In this document: piece after piece, positions 6,613 through 13,883 of the stretch | Layout of the letters: the number at the start of each line of letters is the position of its first letter | How positions within the stretch are numbered: the stretch's first letter is position 1 | Source of the DNA: Betaproteobacteria bacterium | Lineage (GTDB): Bacteria; Pseudomonadota; Gammaproteobacteria; Burkholderiales; CAIKXV01 | Reading direction: 5' to 3' | Assembly: GCA_947456915.1 (NCBI GenBank) | Contig: CANGUQ010000028.1 | Location: forward strand, 1 to 15,758 | Length of the DNA: 15,758 bases | Notes under the pieces: model-generated | Told to the model about the DNA's origin: nothing | Database searches by the model: none | Seen by the model: only the letters and a program-made list of their open reading frames with translations | Translations under genes and position numbers: made by a program

Positions 6613-6694
6613 CATGCCTGATCGGAGGTTGCACCGCCGGTACCAGCCGCTCGCGCCTCTGCGAACCCGTTCACTGCCCCGGAGCGTGCTGGAA

Positions 6695-8752
6695 GTGAAA
6701 TCGACGCGCCTGCAGGCAGCCATCGACGTATTCCGAACGGTCCCGGTCGACCAGCTGAAACTGGGCATGTTCGTCGCCGAGCTGGATCGTCCGTGGTCGG
6801 ACACGCCGTTCCTGCTCGAGGGGCTGCTGCTGGAGACCGAAGCGGATCTGGCAGCGGTCGTGAATCTGTGCGCCTGCGTGACCATCGATCTGTCGCGCTC
6901 GGTCGACGTCGAGGATGACGTCCTCCCGGCGAAGCAGGCGGCGGCACCGTCCGACCGGCACCTCGAGGCCGCCAGCGCCTGGCTGGACGTCGGCGAGGAG
7001 CGCCCGCAGGCGGTAACGGCCAGGGCGCCAGATGGACCGCACCCCATGCTCGCTTCGCCGGCGCCCGAGATGTCACCCATGGCCACGGGCACGTCCGTGC
7101 CTTCCGCGCCCGCCCCCCGGCCGGGTGGCCCGGGCACGTTGCTGCTGGCCGTCATCAGGGAATTGCTGGAAGCCTACCTGCGCCCTTCGGTGCGGCCGCC
7201 GCCGCTGCTGCACGCCCCCGCTGCGCTGCAGGACGCTCCTCCTTCGCCCAACGCGACACCCCCGCACCGCCGGCCGGGCGCGCTGGCGAGGGCGATTGCG
7301 CTGCTGTGGGCCATCCTTCGCGACCTTCGCCGGCCGGGGCGTGCGCGCGTAAAAGTCAGAGAAATGACGCTCGTCGCCACCACCACCGCCCCTCCGAGGG
7401 CGAGCCCGGTCGGCGGCGACCGGCCTCCCGGTTTCTGGAAGTCCGTGACCAGGGCGTTGCGCGAGATTTTTCGCTCACCCTCGTCCCGCCGACGTCGGCA
7501 GCACGTCACCGAGGACCGCAGCTGGGACGGACAGCCCGCAGAACCCGCCTTCCGGGAGCCCACCGAGGCGACGCCGGGCACCCAGCGCGGGCCGCGTCTG
7601 GCCGCCCTCGCGTGGCTCGCGCTGCGCAAGCTCCTGGGCCTGTATCGCCCGAAGGACGATGCAGCCAGCGCCAGCGCAGCGTCCGCCAGCCCAGGCGCAG
7701 CGTTCGCCGACGCGAGCGCAACCCGCCCGACGGAGCCCCCGGATGACGAGCCCCACGAGACGGAGCTCGAGCAGGCGCGCGCAGCGGCCGAAAGCTTCCA
7801 GCAGAGCGTGCGGTCCGTAGCTCCGACGCTCAGCCACGGCATGTCTCTGATGCAGGCGACCCTCAAGCGGGCCGAACTCGGCGTGCCGCCCCGGATCGAT
7901 GCGCTCCAGCCGATGGTCTCGGAGATCGTCGACAGCGTACTGCGCAATGCCGACGCGACCCTGTGGCTGTCCCGGCTGCAGGCACACGACCAGACGGCTC
8001 ATGCGCGCGCGATCCAGACCTCGGTGTACATGACGAACCTGGGTTCCCAACTGGGCCTGAAGCGGGGAGAACTCGAAGTGCTCGCCCTCGCCGGCGTTCT
8101 TCTCGATATCGGCAAGATGCGCGTGCCCGCGGCGATACTCCAGAAGCCGGGCCCGCTCGATGCCGACGAACTGCAGCAGGCCCGACTGCACGTGACCCAC
8201 ACGATGGACCTGCTCCGGGTATCCGGCGCGCTCGATCAGCGGGTGATCGAGGCCATCACGCGCCACCATGAGCGCGAGGACGGCAGCGGCTATCCCGGAC
8301 GTCTGTACGGAGAAGCCATCGGCCTGTACGGACGCATCGCGGGAATCGTCGACACCTTCCTCGCCCTGAGTTCCCGGCGCCCCCACGCGGCAGCCGCGTC
8401 GATGGACGACTGCCTGCGACTGCTGATGATCGCCCGCGGCACCCTGTTTCATGCACCCCTGGTCGAGCACTTCATCCAGATGCTCGGGCCTTACCCGGTC
8501 GGCAGCCTGGTCAGGCTCTCCACCGGGGAGGTGGCGGCCGTGCTTTCGCACAACCGGGTGCGCCGCCTGCTGCCCAGGGTGCTGGTGATGACGGACCCGC
8601 AGGGCGTTCGGCTCGACCGGCCAATGCCGCTCGACCTGCTCTACCGCCCCCGCGATACGTCGGGCGAGGAGATCAGCATCGCCCGCGGCCTGCCCGCCGG
8701 GTCGCACGGCATCAGCGCGGCGGATCTCTACGCAGCCACCGTGCCCGAATGA
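6695..8752 (+). CDS. DUF3391 / degenerate HD-GYP domain protein with long helix-repeat linker
   Basis: A 685-residue c-di-GMP-related protein. Residues about 10-65 form a DUF3391 domain (VPVDQLKLGMFVAELDRPW). Residues 65-400 are a Pro/Ala/Arg-rich linker with four amphipathic helices starting near 147, 195, 246 and 299, followed by a charged helix (ELEQARAAAESFQQS). The HD-GYP domain covers about 420-600 with the usual C-terminal YPVGSLVRLSTGEVA segment. Key residues are altered: the first metal His is Arg438 (RAIQT for HslnV), the HD pair is Leu470-Asp471 (LLLDIGK), and the later Asp of VDxxDAL is Leu556. His499, His524-His525, Asp553 and the DGSGYP signature (529-534) remain. c-di-GMP hydrolysis is therefore unlikely. 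GTG 6695 is preferred because GGAG at 6681-6684 lies 10 bases upstream; ATG 6614 and GTG 6686 are alternatives. The stop overlaps the EAL gene start in ATGA. Confidence 0.85.
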   Translation: MKSTRLQAAIDVFRTVPVDQLKLGMFVAELDRPWSDTPFLLEGLLLETEADLAAVVNLCACVTIDLSRSVDVEDDVLPAKQAAAPSDRHLEAASAWLDVGEERPQAVTARAPDGPHPMLASPAPEMSPMATGTSVPSAPAPRPGGPGTLLLAVIRELLEAYLRPSVRPPPLLHAPAALQDAPPSPNATPPHRRPGALARAIALLWAILRDLRRPGRARVKVREMTLVATTTAPPRASPVGGDRPPGFWKSVTRALREIFRSPSSRRRRQHVTEDRSWDGQPAEPAFREPTEATPGTQRGPRLAALAWLALRKLLGLYRPKDDAASASAASASPGAAFADASATRPTEPPDDEPHETELEQARAAAESFQQSVRSVAPTLSHGMSLMQATLKRAELGVPPRIDALQPMVSEIVDSVLRNADATLWLSRLQAHDQTAHARAIQTSVYMTNLGSQLGLKRGELEVLALAGVLLDIGKMRVPAAILQKPGPLDADELQQARLHVTHTMDLLRVSGALDQRVIEAITRHHEREDGSGYPGRLYGEAIGLYGRIAGIVDTFLALSSRRPHAAAASMDDCLRLLMIARGTLFHAPLVEHFIQMLGPYPVGSLVRLSTGEVAAVLSHNRVRRLLPRVLVMTDPQGVRLDRPMPLDLLYRPRDTSGEEISIARGLPAGSHGISAADLYAATVPE
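7133..7654 (+). repeat. Four-fold spaced amphipathic-helix repeat inside the HD-GYP gene
   Basis: Four predicted helices of about 18-22 residues begin at bases 7133, 7277, 7430 and 7589, so they repeat every 48, 51 and 53 residues. They read GTLLLAVIRELLEAYLRPS, GALARAIALLWAILRDLRRP, GFWKSVTRALREIFRSPS and PRLAALAWLALRKLLGLYRP. Each follows an Arg/Pro/Gly turn (PGGPG, RRPG, RPPG, QRG) and ends in a basic residue plus Pro or Ser-Pro. The intervening 25-35 residues are Pro/Ala/Ser-rich and look disordered. Sequence identity between copies is low, so the claim is of pattern and spacing, not of recent duplication. Confidence 0.55.
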
Positions 8753-10056
8753 AGCGCATCCGCCGGGTACCGTCGATGCCACCGCCCCTGGCCGGCACGC
8801 AACTGCACGACCACCTGCTGGCCGTCGCGCAGGCGCACGAGGCAAGCGGCATGTTCATGGCAGTGCTTGCCATCCGTCTGTTCTGCGCGAGCGTGCCGCG
8901 ACTGGACTACCGACCGGACATCGATGCACAACTCCAGGAACACGCGATGCGCACGCTGGGCTCCATGCTGCGCGCGGACGACCGGGCTGTGGCAATCGGC
9001 CCGCGCGAGATCATCGCGGTGCTCACCGGCCTGCGCAGTCCGGAGTTCGCGGAGCTGGGTGCAGCACGCCTGGTTGCGAGCTACCGCGATCCGGTATCGA
9101 TCAACGGCGCATACGAACAGGTCCGGATCACCGTGGGCATCGCGGTCGGCTCGCCGGACGCGACGCGCCCGGAGGCGCTGGTGCGGCATGCCCGGGTCGC
9201 TGCCCGCGAGGCCCAGACCGAGACCGCCAGCTACCGCGTTCACGCGCCGGTCAGCGCGGCAGCAGACGACGGCCCGGTCGAGAACGACCTTCGGGCGGCG
9301 ATGGCCGCCAACGCGTTCGATCTGGCTTTCCAGCCGCAGGTAAGGCTCGACGGGGGCGCCCCGGTGGCGGTCGAGGTACTGGCCCGCTGGACCGACTCGA
9401 ACGGTCGCGCCGTCCCGCCGGACGTGTACATACCGCTCGCCGAGCGCTGCGGTCTGCTGCCGCGATTCACCCAATGGGTGCTGCACAGTGCGCTGCGCCA
9501 GCACCGGCAGTTCCTCGACGACGGCCTGCAGGTCAGCGTCGCGATAAACCTGTCTGCGGTGGACCTGCGCGAGCGCGACTTCTGCGAAATGGTCGAAGAC
9601 ACGCTGCATACATGGTCCGTTCCGGCAGACCGGATCACCCTGGAGCTCACCGAAACCGCACCTGTCCACGACCCCGGCGAGGTCGTCCCGCGCCTCGAGC
9701 GGCTGAAGCGGATCGGCGTGCGGCTCTCGATCGACGATTTCGGCACCGGCTACTCGTCGCTTTCGCTGCTGCGGCAGCTACCGGTCGACCAAGTGAAGAT
9801 CGACCAGCAGTTCATTCGCGGCCTGCTCGAATCCAGGCAGAAGATGGACATCGTGCGCACCACCCTCGCCCTGGCGGCCAACTTCGGACTGGGTACCGTC
9901 GCCGAAGGCATCGAGGACGAGGCCACACTGAGCGTACTGCGCGACATGGGGTGCGAGCTGGGGCAGGGCTACGGCATCGCGCGCCCCCTCACGGCGGAAG
10001 CGGTCGCTCGCTGGCTGAGAGACAGGTGCTGCCAGCCCCTCCCGCTGCCGACCTGA
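8749..10056 (+). CDS. EAL-domain c-di-GMP phosphodiesterase with degenerate GGDEF domain
   Basis: A 435-residue cytoplasmic protein predicted to cleave c-di-GMP to pGpG. The N-terminal 165 residues have GGDEF-like layout but GPREI (84-88) stands where GGDEF should be, so it is not a cyclase and may only bind nucleotide or dimerise. The EAL domain (about 178-430) keeps every expected catalytic residue: Glu209 in VEVLARW (EVL in place of EAL), Asn267 in INLSA, Glu299 in LELTET, Asp329-Asp330 in IDDFGTGYSS, Lys350 in VKID, Glu386 in AEGIED and Gln406 in GQGYGI. There are no membrane helices. The ATG overlaps the HD-GYP stop by four bases without its own clear ribosome site, so the two proteins are probably made in fixed proportion and may form a complex. 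The sigma-28-like promoter upstream of the first gene should drive both. Confidence 0.92.
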   Translation: MKRIRRVPSMPPPLAGTQLHDHLLAVAQAHEASGMFMAVLAIRLFCASVPRLDYRPDIDAQLQEHAMRTLGSMLRADDRAVAIGPREIIAVLTGLRSPEFAELGAARLVASYRDPVSINGAYEQVRITVGIAVGSPDATRPEALVRHARVAAREAQTETASYRVHAPVSAAADDGPVENDLRAAMAANAFDLAFQPQVRLDGGAPVAVEVLARWTDSNGRAVPPDVYIPLAERCGLLPRFTQWVLHSALRQHRQFLDDGLQVSVAINLSAVDLRERDFCEMVEDTLHTWSVPADRITLELTETAPVHDPGEVVPRLERLKRIGVRLSIDDFGTGYSSLSLLRQLPVDQVKIDQQFIRGLLESRQKMDIVRTTLALAANFGLGTVAEGIEDEATLSVLRDMGCELGQGYGIARPLTAEAVARWLRDRCCQPLPLPT

Positions 10057-10276
10057 TCCCGCGCACCGCGCGCCGATGCGTCGCACGGGCAATCGTCGTC
10101 CGGAATGTCGCGCGCCGATGCGCGCTGCAACGCACCGCGGCGCGCAGGCTGAAGCCGTGTACCGATCGGCCCCCGGCACTTTCCCGAGCGCCTGGTCCAG
10201 GCCGGCCACCGCGCGCAGGCTCATCACCATCCGGCCAGCGCGCGGACCCGAGGCGATGCGCCAGGTACACGCGCAA
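10057..10276. other. Spacer between convergent genes with short direct repeats
   Basis: 220 bases without a convincing gene. A 14-base repeat CGCGCGCCGATGCG occurs at 10067-10080 and 10109-10122, and an 11-base repeat GCGCGCAGGCT at 10140-10150 and 10211-10221. No hairpin with a T-run is seen, so no terminator could be assigned for either convergent gene. Confidence 0.4.
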
Positions 10277-11368
10277 TCAGATGCGGTAGCGCTCGACGCG
10301 ACACCAGTCGACGAGGGGGGCGAAGCCCACATGGTCGTCAAGCCTCACGACACCCTGGCCGATCTCGGGCGATCGCGTGGTGATCTGATCCGCGTACGCC
10401 AGAAAGAACGTGGATTCGGCCGGCAGCGATCCGGCGCATCGGGGAAATGCGGCAGCCACGTTCAGGCTCGCGAATGCGCCCAGTGCACTCTCGGCGTGCA
10501 ATCCCACGTTCACCGCACACCCTGCCGCATCGGCGGCGTGCGCAATATCGAGGGCGATGCTCGCCCCCACGCGTGCCGCCTTCACGCCGATGCAGCGCGC
10601 GCCGCGTTCCAGGAACAGCTCGGCGTCCTCGAGCGACAGACAGCGCCCGTCCACCACGAACGGAATGGGCATGGCGTGCTGGGTCTGCGCAAACCACCGA
10701 TTCGGGCGCAGGTCGCACGGGTCCTCCGCATGCGTTGCCCCCTTGTCCGCGAGCCGCGTGACATAGGCGGCAGTCTGCTCGGGCGCATAGGCGGCATTGG
10801 CATCGACGTAGAAGCTCGCGCCAGTGTCCACCGCCGAGCGTATCTCGTCGAGGACCCGCCCATCGGTGGCGAAACCCTGACCGCCCTTGATCTTCAGGGT
10901 CCTGAAGCCGTGACGTTCGACCATCGTGGCCGCTTCCCTCGCCATCTCGAGCGGGGAGGCGCGAGTCACGGTCCACGACACGGGCACCTCGGGCGTGCCG
11001 TTCCAGAGCTGCCACAGCGGCATGTGCTTCGCCTGGGCGCGCAGATCCCAGCACGCGCTGTCGATCAGTCCCTTCGCCAGGCGGTTCTCCGGGAACGGGG
11101 CCAGACACCGGCGCACGGCTCGAACATCCGAGAGCTCCACGCCCTTCAGCGCCGGCAGCAGCATGTCCTCGAGCACCGCGACGAGGGCCCTGCGCGTCGT
11201 TCCGGTCCAGGTCGGCTTGATCGCCCCCTCGGCGACGCCTTCCACGCCGTCATCGGTGAACAGCCGCAGCAGCAGCAGCTCGCAGCCCTCTTCCACCGTG
11301 TCCTTCCAGTGGATCGGCTGGGGATAGGGCAGCCTGATCGCGGTCAGGGTCGAGCGTTCGAGTTTCAT
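10277..11368 (-). CDS. Enolase-superfamily enzyme (muconate cycloisomerase / mandelate racemase-like)
   Basis: A 363-residue enzyme expected to abstract the alpha-proton of a carboxylate. The N-terminal capping domain (1-125) includes GVEGVAEGAIKP and the helix LAKGLIDSACWDLRAQAKHMPLW. The barrel carries the muconate-lactonizing-enzyme subgroup residues: Lys159 and Lys161 in LKIKGG, metal ligands Asp189 (YVDANAAY), Glu215 (AEDPCDL) and Asp240 (VVDGRCLS), and Lys263 on the opposite face (GVKAARVGA). The set of acid-base and metal residues is complete, so the enzyme should be active. The third ligand block reads DGR instead of the commoner DES/DE-x. The reaction (cycloisomerase, racemase, epimerase or dehydratase) cannot be decided. 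The gene follows the Bug receptor gene with a 39-base gap, so its substrate may be what that receptor binds. Confidence 0.9.
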   Translation of the reverse strand: MKLERSTLTAIRLPYPQPIHWKDTVEEGCELLLLRLFTDDGVEGVAEGAIKPTWTGTTRRALVAVLEDMLLPALKGVELSDVRAVRRCLAPFPENRLAKGLIDSACWDLRAQAKHMPLWQLWNGTPEVPVSWTVTRASPLEMAREAATMVERHGFRTLKIKGGQGFATDGRVLDEIRSAVDTGASFYVDANAAYAPEQTAAYVTRLADKGATHAEDPCDLRPNRWFAQTQHAMPIPFVVDGRCLSLEDAELFLERGARCIGVKAARVGASIALDIAHAADAAGCAVNVGLHAESALGAFASLNVAAAFPRCAGSLPAESTFFLAYADQITTRSPEIGQGVVRLDDHVGFAPLVDWCRVERYRI

Positions 11369-11407
11369 GTGCGAAGCCCCTGTCTCGGGTTCCCGAAGGC
11401 TGCAGGA

Positions 11408-12400
11408 TCACTCGGGCTTGATCCCCGTCTGTTGTGCAACCTTGCGCCAGCGGTCGATCTCTCCGGAAACGAAGCGCTGGAACGCCTCGCCGCTCATCGT
11501 CGCCGGTTCCGCCCCCTCGCCGGCGAACTGCTGCCTGAGATCGACGGACTGCAACGCCCTGGCGAGTTCGCTGCCCAGCCGCGCAGTGATCTCGGCCGGC
11601 GTCTTCGCCGGAACCACCAGGCCCCACCAGAACTCGGCGCTGTAGCCGGGCACGCCGGACTCGGCGATGGTCGGCACCTGCGGCATGAAACCGCTGCGCC
11701 TTTCGCTGGCCACGCCCAGCGCCTTCATGCGGCCGGCCTGCACCTGGGTCATCGCCGAGGGCAGGCTGGTCATCACCAGCTGGATGTGGCCGCCCATCAG
11801 GTCGGTCAGCGCCGGTGCCGCTCCCTTGTACGGCACGTGGATGATGTCGATGCCGGCCATGCGCCTGAACAGTTCCGTGGCCATGTGATTGTGGCTGCCG
11901 GTGCCGGTGGAGCCGTAGTTGATCTGCCCGGGCCTCGATTTGGCCAGCGCCAGGAACTCGCGCACGTTCTTCACCGGCAGCGACGGATGCACCACCATCA
12001 GCAGCGGGCCCCGCGCCATCATCCCGACATAGGCGAAGTCGGCGATCGGTTCATAGGGCAGCCGGGGCCGCAGCGCGGCATTGGCGACGAAGGACGCCTG
12101 GATGTTGAGCATGCTGTAGCCGTCGCCGGGCGACCTCGCGACGAGCTCGGCACCGACGATGCCGCCGCTGCCCGGACGGTTCTCGACCACGATCTGCTGG
12201 CCGAGCCCGGGGCTCATGGCCTGCGCGGTGATGCGCGAGAGCACATCGTTGCTGGCCCCGGGCGGGAACGGCACGACGAGGCGAATCGGCTTCGCTGGCC
12301 ACGCCTGGGCCTGCACGGGACCGGTGGTGACTGCATGCAGACCGGTGGCAAGGACTGCAGCAGGAAGCGGGGTCCAGAGCCTGGCATGCATGAACCTCAT
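11408..12400 (-). CDS. Bug/TctC-family periplasmic solute-binding protein
   Basis: A 330-residue extracytoplasmic receptor of the tripartite tricarboxylate transporter type. An N-terminal signal peptide with a hydrophobic core (PLPAAVLATGL) ends in VQAQA, with cleavage likely near residue 31-33; the mature protein starts WPAKPIRLVVPFPPGASND, the standard opening of this family. Further conserved blocks are ENRPGSGGIVGAELVA, INYGSTGTGSHNHMATELF, HVPYKGAAPALTDLMGG and VPTIAESGVPGYSAEFWWG. A strong ribosome site AGGAGGTG (minus strand, 12405-12412) lies 4 bases from the ATG and supports this start. No TctA/TctB membrane subunits are nearby; orphan Bug receptors are very common in Burkholderiales. 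It is the first gene of a pair with the enolase-superfamily enzyme. Its ligand is probably a carboxylate. Confidence 0.95.
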   Translation of the reverse strand: MRFMHARLWTPLPAAVLATGLHAVTTGPVQAQAWPAKPIRLVVPFPPGASNDVLSRITAQAMSPGLGQQIVVENRPGSGGIVGAELVARSPGDGYSMLNIQASFVANAALRPRLPYEPIADFAYVGMMARGPLLMVVHPSLPVKNVREFLALAKSRPGQINYGSTGTGSHNHMATELFRRMAGIDIIHVPYKGAAPALTDLMGGHIQLVMTSLPSAMTQVQAGRMKALGVASERRSGFMPQVPTIAESGVPGYSAEFWWGLVVPAKTPAEITARLGSELARALQSVDLRQQFAGEGAEPATMSGEAFQRFVSGEIDRWRKVAQQTGIKPE

Positions 12401-12404
12401 CGGT

Positions 12405-12412
12405 CACCTCCT
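12405..12412 (-). promoter_or_regulatory. Strong Shine-Dalgarno of the Bug receptor gene
   Basis: AGGAGGTG on the minus strand just upstream of the ATG at 12398-12400, close to the full anti-Shine-Dalgarno complement. It is the best ribosome site seen in the window and suggests high translation of the receptor. Confidence 0.7.
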
Positions 12413-12654
12413 CGTTGTGGGTACAGGCGCGAGATCCTGGCGCTCGCGTCACCTGTTCTTACCGGATTTGCGCGCCCATGGCGATCTGCGACGACCGGAA
12501 GACCGCCCGGACGGCGGTGCCGAGCCGAGGATCATGGCGGCCATCCTGGAACCGCCGGTCATCGAGGGGTCCTCGCGCATGCGTGCCTGCAAGCGCCGAC
12601 GTCGCCGCGTGTGCAGGCTTGCGGCCACGCGCTGCAGGCGATCTGACGCGACCC

Positions 12655-12668
12655 GGCCAGGACTGGCC
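12655..12668. terminator. Short palindrome downstream of the dehydrogenase pair
   Basis: GGCCAG, GA, CTGGCC are perfect inverted arms. The effective hairpin is about 5 bp with a 4-base loop and no T-run on the minus strand. Weak candidate for the end of the dehydrogenase transcript. Confidence 0.2.
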
Positions 12669-12726
12669 AGACAATCCGGAAATACGGGCCGCTCCGGTCG
12701 GGCGCGCAGCAGACGCTCCCCGCCGT

Positions 12727-13815
12727 CTACTTGCGGTACGCCGACGTGATCGCTGGCCAGAACCGGTCCGCGCCGGCACGAACGACGGCGCGGCCCAGTT
12801 CCGCCGACCACGCGGCCTCGTTGCCGAACTCCTCGCGCCACGCCCACGCACGCAGCGTCAGGTGGTGCAACCCGTACTCGTCGGTGGCACCGATCGCGCC
12901 GTGCACCTGATGCGCGATCATCGCGGCTGCGCCCGCCGCCTCCGCGGTGCGGATCTTCGCGGCTGCGACGGCGAGCAGGGCGTCCTCGCGCTCGAGTGCA
13001 TTCACCGCGGAGCCGGCGGCGGCGCGGGCAGCGGCGACTTCGCCGGCAAGGCGCGCGAGCTCGTGCTGGATCGCCTGGAAGCTGCCGATCTTCCGGCCGA
13101 ACTGGCTGCGCACGCGCGCGTAGTCGATCGACAGTTCCAGCGCGCGTTCGAGTGCGCCGGCGATCATCAGCGAGCGCACCAGCGCGCCGCGCAGCCGCAG
13201 CGCACGGGCCGTGACCCCGCGGCCGGCGGCGAACACGCGTTCGGCCGGCACCGGTTGGTCCACCAGTTCGATGTCGTCGCGCGGCTCGCGCGCGAGGTTG
13301 TGACCCGCGCGCAGATCGAGGCCGCGCGGATCGAGCAGTGCGATCACCCGCCCGTCCATGCTCTGGGCGAGCAGCACGATTGCATCGACGTCGTGCGCCC
13401 ACGGCACGCGACGCAGCCTGCCGCTGATGCGCCAGCCGCCGTCGCCGCGCGCCGCCAGCACCGACTCGCCGTTCACCGGCGCCACGCCGAGCGGTCCCTG
13501 CGGTACCGGAGCACCGCTCGCGTGCAGCATCCACGCGGCGAGAGCCGCGGTCTCCGCGATCGGCACCGGCGCAGCGGCGCGCCCCGCCTGATGCAGCACC
13601 GGTGCGAGATCGGCGAGCGATCCGCCGATGCCGCCGGCATCCTCGGGCAGCAGCAGCCGCGGCACGCCGCTGTCCTCGAGCACGCCCCACAGCGCGCGAT
13701 CGATCCCCGTGCGCTTGGCCTGCTGCAGCCGCGCGTGATCGACCTCGGCCTCGAAGATGCGCGTCACCGCCTCGACCAGCATCGCGCGCTGCTCGGCGCC
13801 GATCCCGGTGTTCAT
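12727..13815 (-). CDS. Acyl-CoA dehydrogenase, smaller/divergent subunit
   Basis: A 362-residue acyl-CoA dehydrogenase family protein. The N-terminal helical domain (1-100) contains LLLPEDAGGIGGSLADLAPVL, the middle beta domain (105-190) is weakly conserved and lacks the usual (M/A)TEPxAGSD flavin motif, and the C-terminal helical domain contains YARVRSQFGRKIGSFQAIQH (232-251) and HQVHGAIGATDEYGLHHL (302-319), where Glu313 is at the usual C-terminal position. It ends without the GGT-x-E-x-x-R tail seen in its neighbour. This combination is typical of the partner subunit of heteromeric acyl-CoA dehydrogenases, so a complex with the upstream gene product is inferred. In-frame ATGs at 13851 and 13839 also exist; 13815 was chosen because GAGG lies 8 bases upstream and the protein then starts at the family-like MNTGIGAEQR. 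Confidence 0.88.
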   Translation of the reverse strand: MNTGIGAEQRAMLVEAVTRIFEAEVDHARLQQAKRTGIDRALWGVLEDSGVPRLLLPEDAGGIGGSLADLAPVLHQAGRAAAPVPIAETAALAAWMLHASGAPVPQGPLGVAPVNGESVLAARGDGGWRISGRLRRVPWAHDVDAIVLLAQSMDGRVIALLDPRGLDLRAGHNLAREPRDDIELVDQPVPAERVFAAGRGVTARALRLRGALVRSLMIAGALERALELSIDYARVRSQFGRKIGSFQAIQHELARLAGEVAAARAAAGSAVNALEREDALLAVAAAKIRTAEAAGAAAMIAHQVHGAIGATDEYGLHHLTLRAWAWREEFGNEAAWSAELGRAVVRAGADRFWPAITSAYRK

Positions 13816-13883
13816 CGCAGCGCCCTCGCCCGCCTGCATCGATCGGGACACGGGGATCGAAGCGCTTTCATCGAGGCACCCGT

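Larger units (their letters stand above)
6333..6694. other. Leader/intergenic region before the c-di-GMP operon
   Basis: About 360 bases with no convincing gene. Contents: an inverted repeat GACCTG/CAGGTC at 6536-6556 with a 9-base loop, a less GC-rich stretch from about 6570, and the sigma-28-like promoter at 6586-6612. An in-frame ATG at 6614 would extend the HD-GYP protein by 27 Arg-rich residues, but it lies almost on top of the promoter and lacks a ribosome site. Confidence 0.5.
12401..12726. other. Intergenic region between acyl-CoA dehydrogenase and Bug genes
   Basis: 326 bases without a convincing gene. On the minus strand an ATG at 12578-12580 opens a 43-codon frame to 12449 (MREDPSMTGG start, basic Ser/Arg-rich end KSGKNR) with G/C-rich third positions. 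No ribosome site was identified and it lies where the Bug promoter should be. A near-perfect palindrome GGCCAG-GA-CTGGCC at 12655-12668 lies about 60 bases beyond the dehydrogenase stop and may mark a transcript end, though no T-run follows. The short less GC-rich stretch at 12459-12472 is a candidate promoter position, but no clear -35/-10 pair could be assigned. Confidence 0.4.

Noticed and set aside
5880..7155. Minus-strand frames of up to 398 codons opposite the small membrane protein and the HD-GYP start.
   Set aside because: Extremely Arg/Pro-rich and overlapping the DUF3391 coding region; no family features.
10076..12646. An 856-codon open frame on the plus strand across the enolase-superfamily and Bug genes.
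   Set aside because: Arg/His/Gly-rich composition and opposite to two genes with complete family motifs; it is a shadow.
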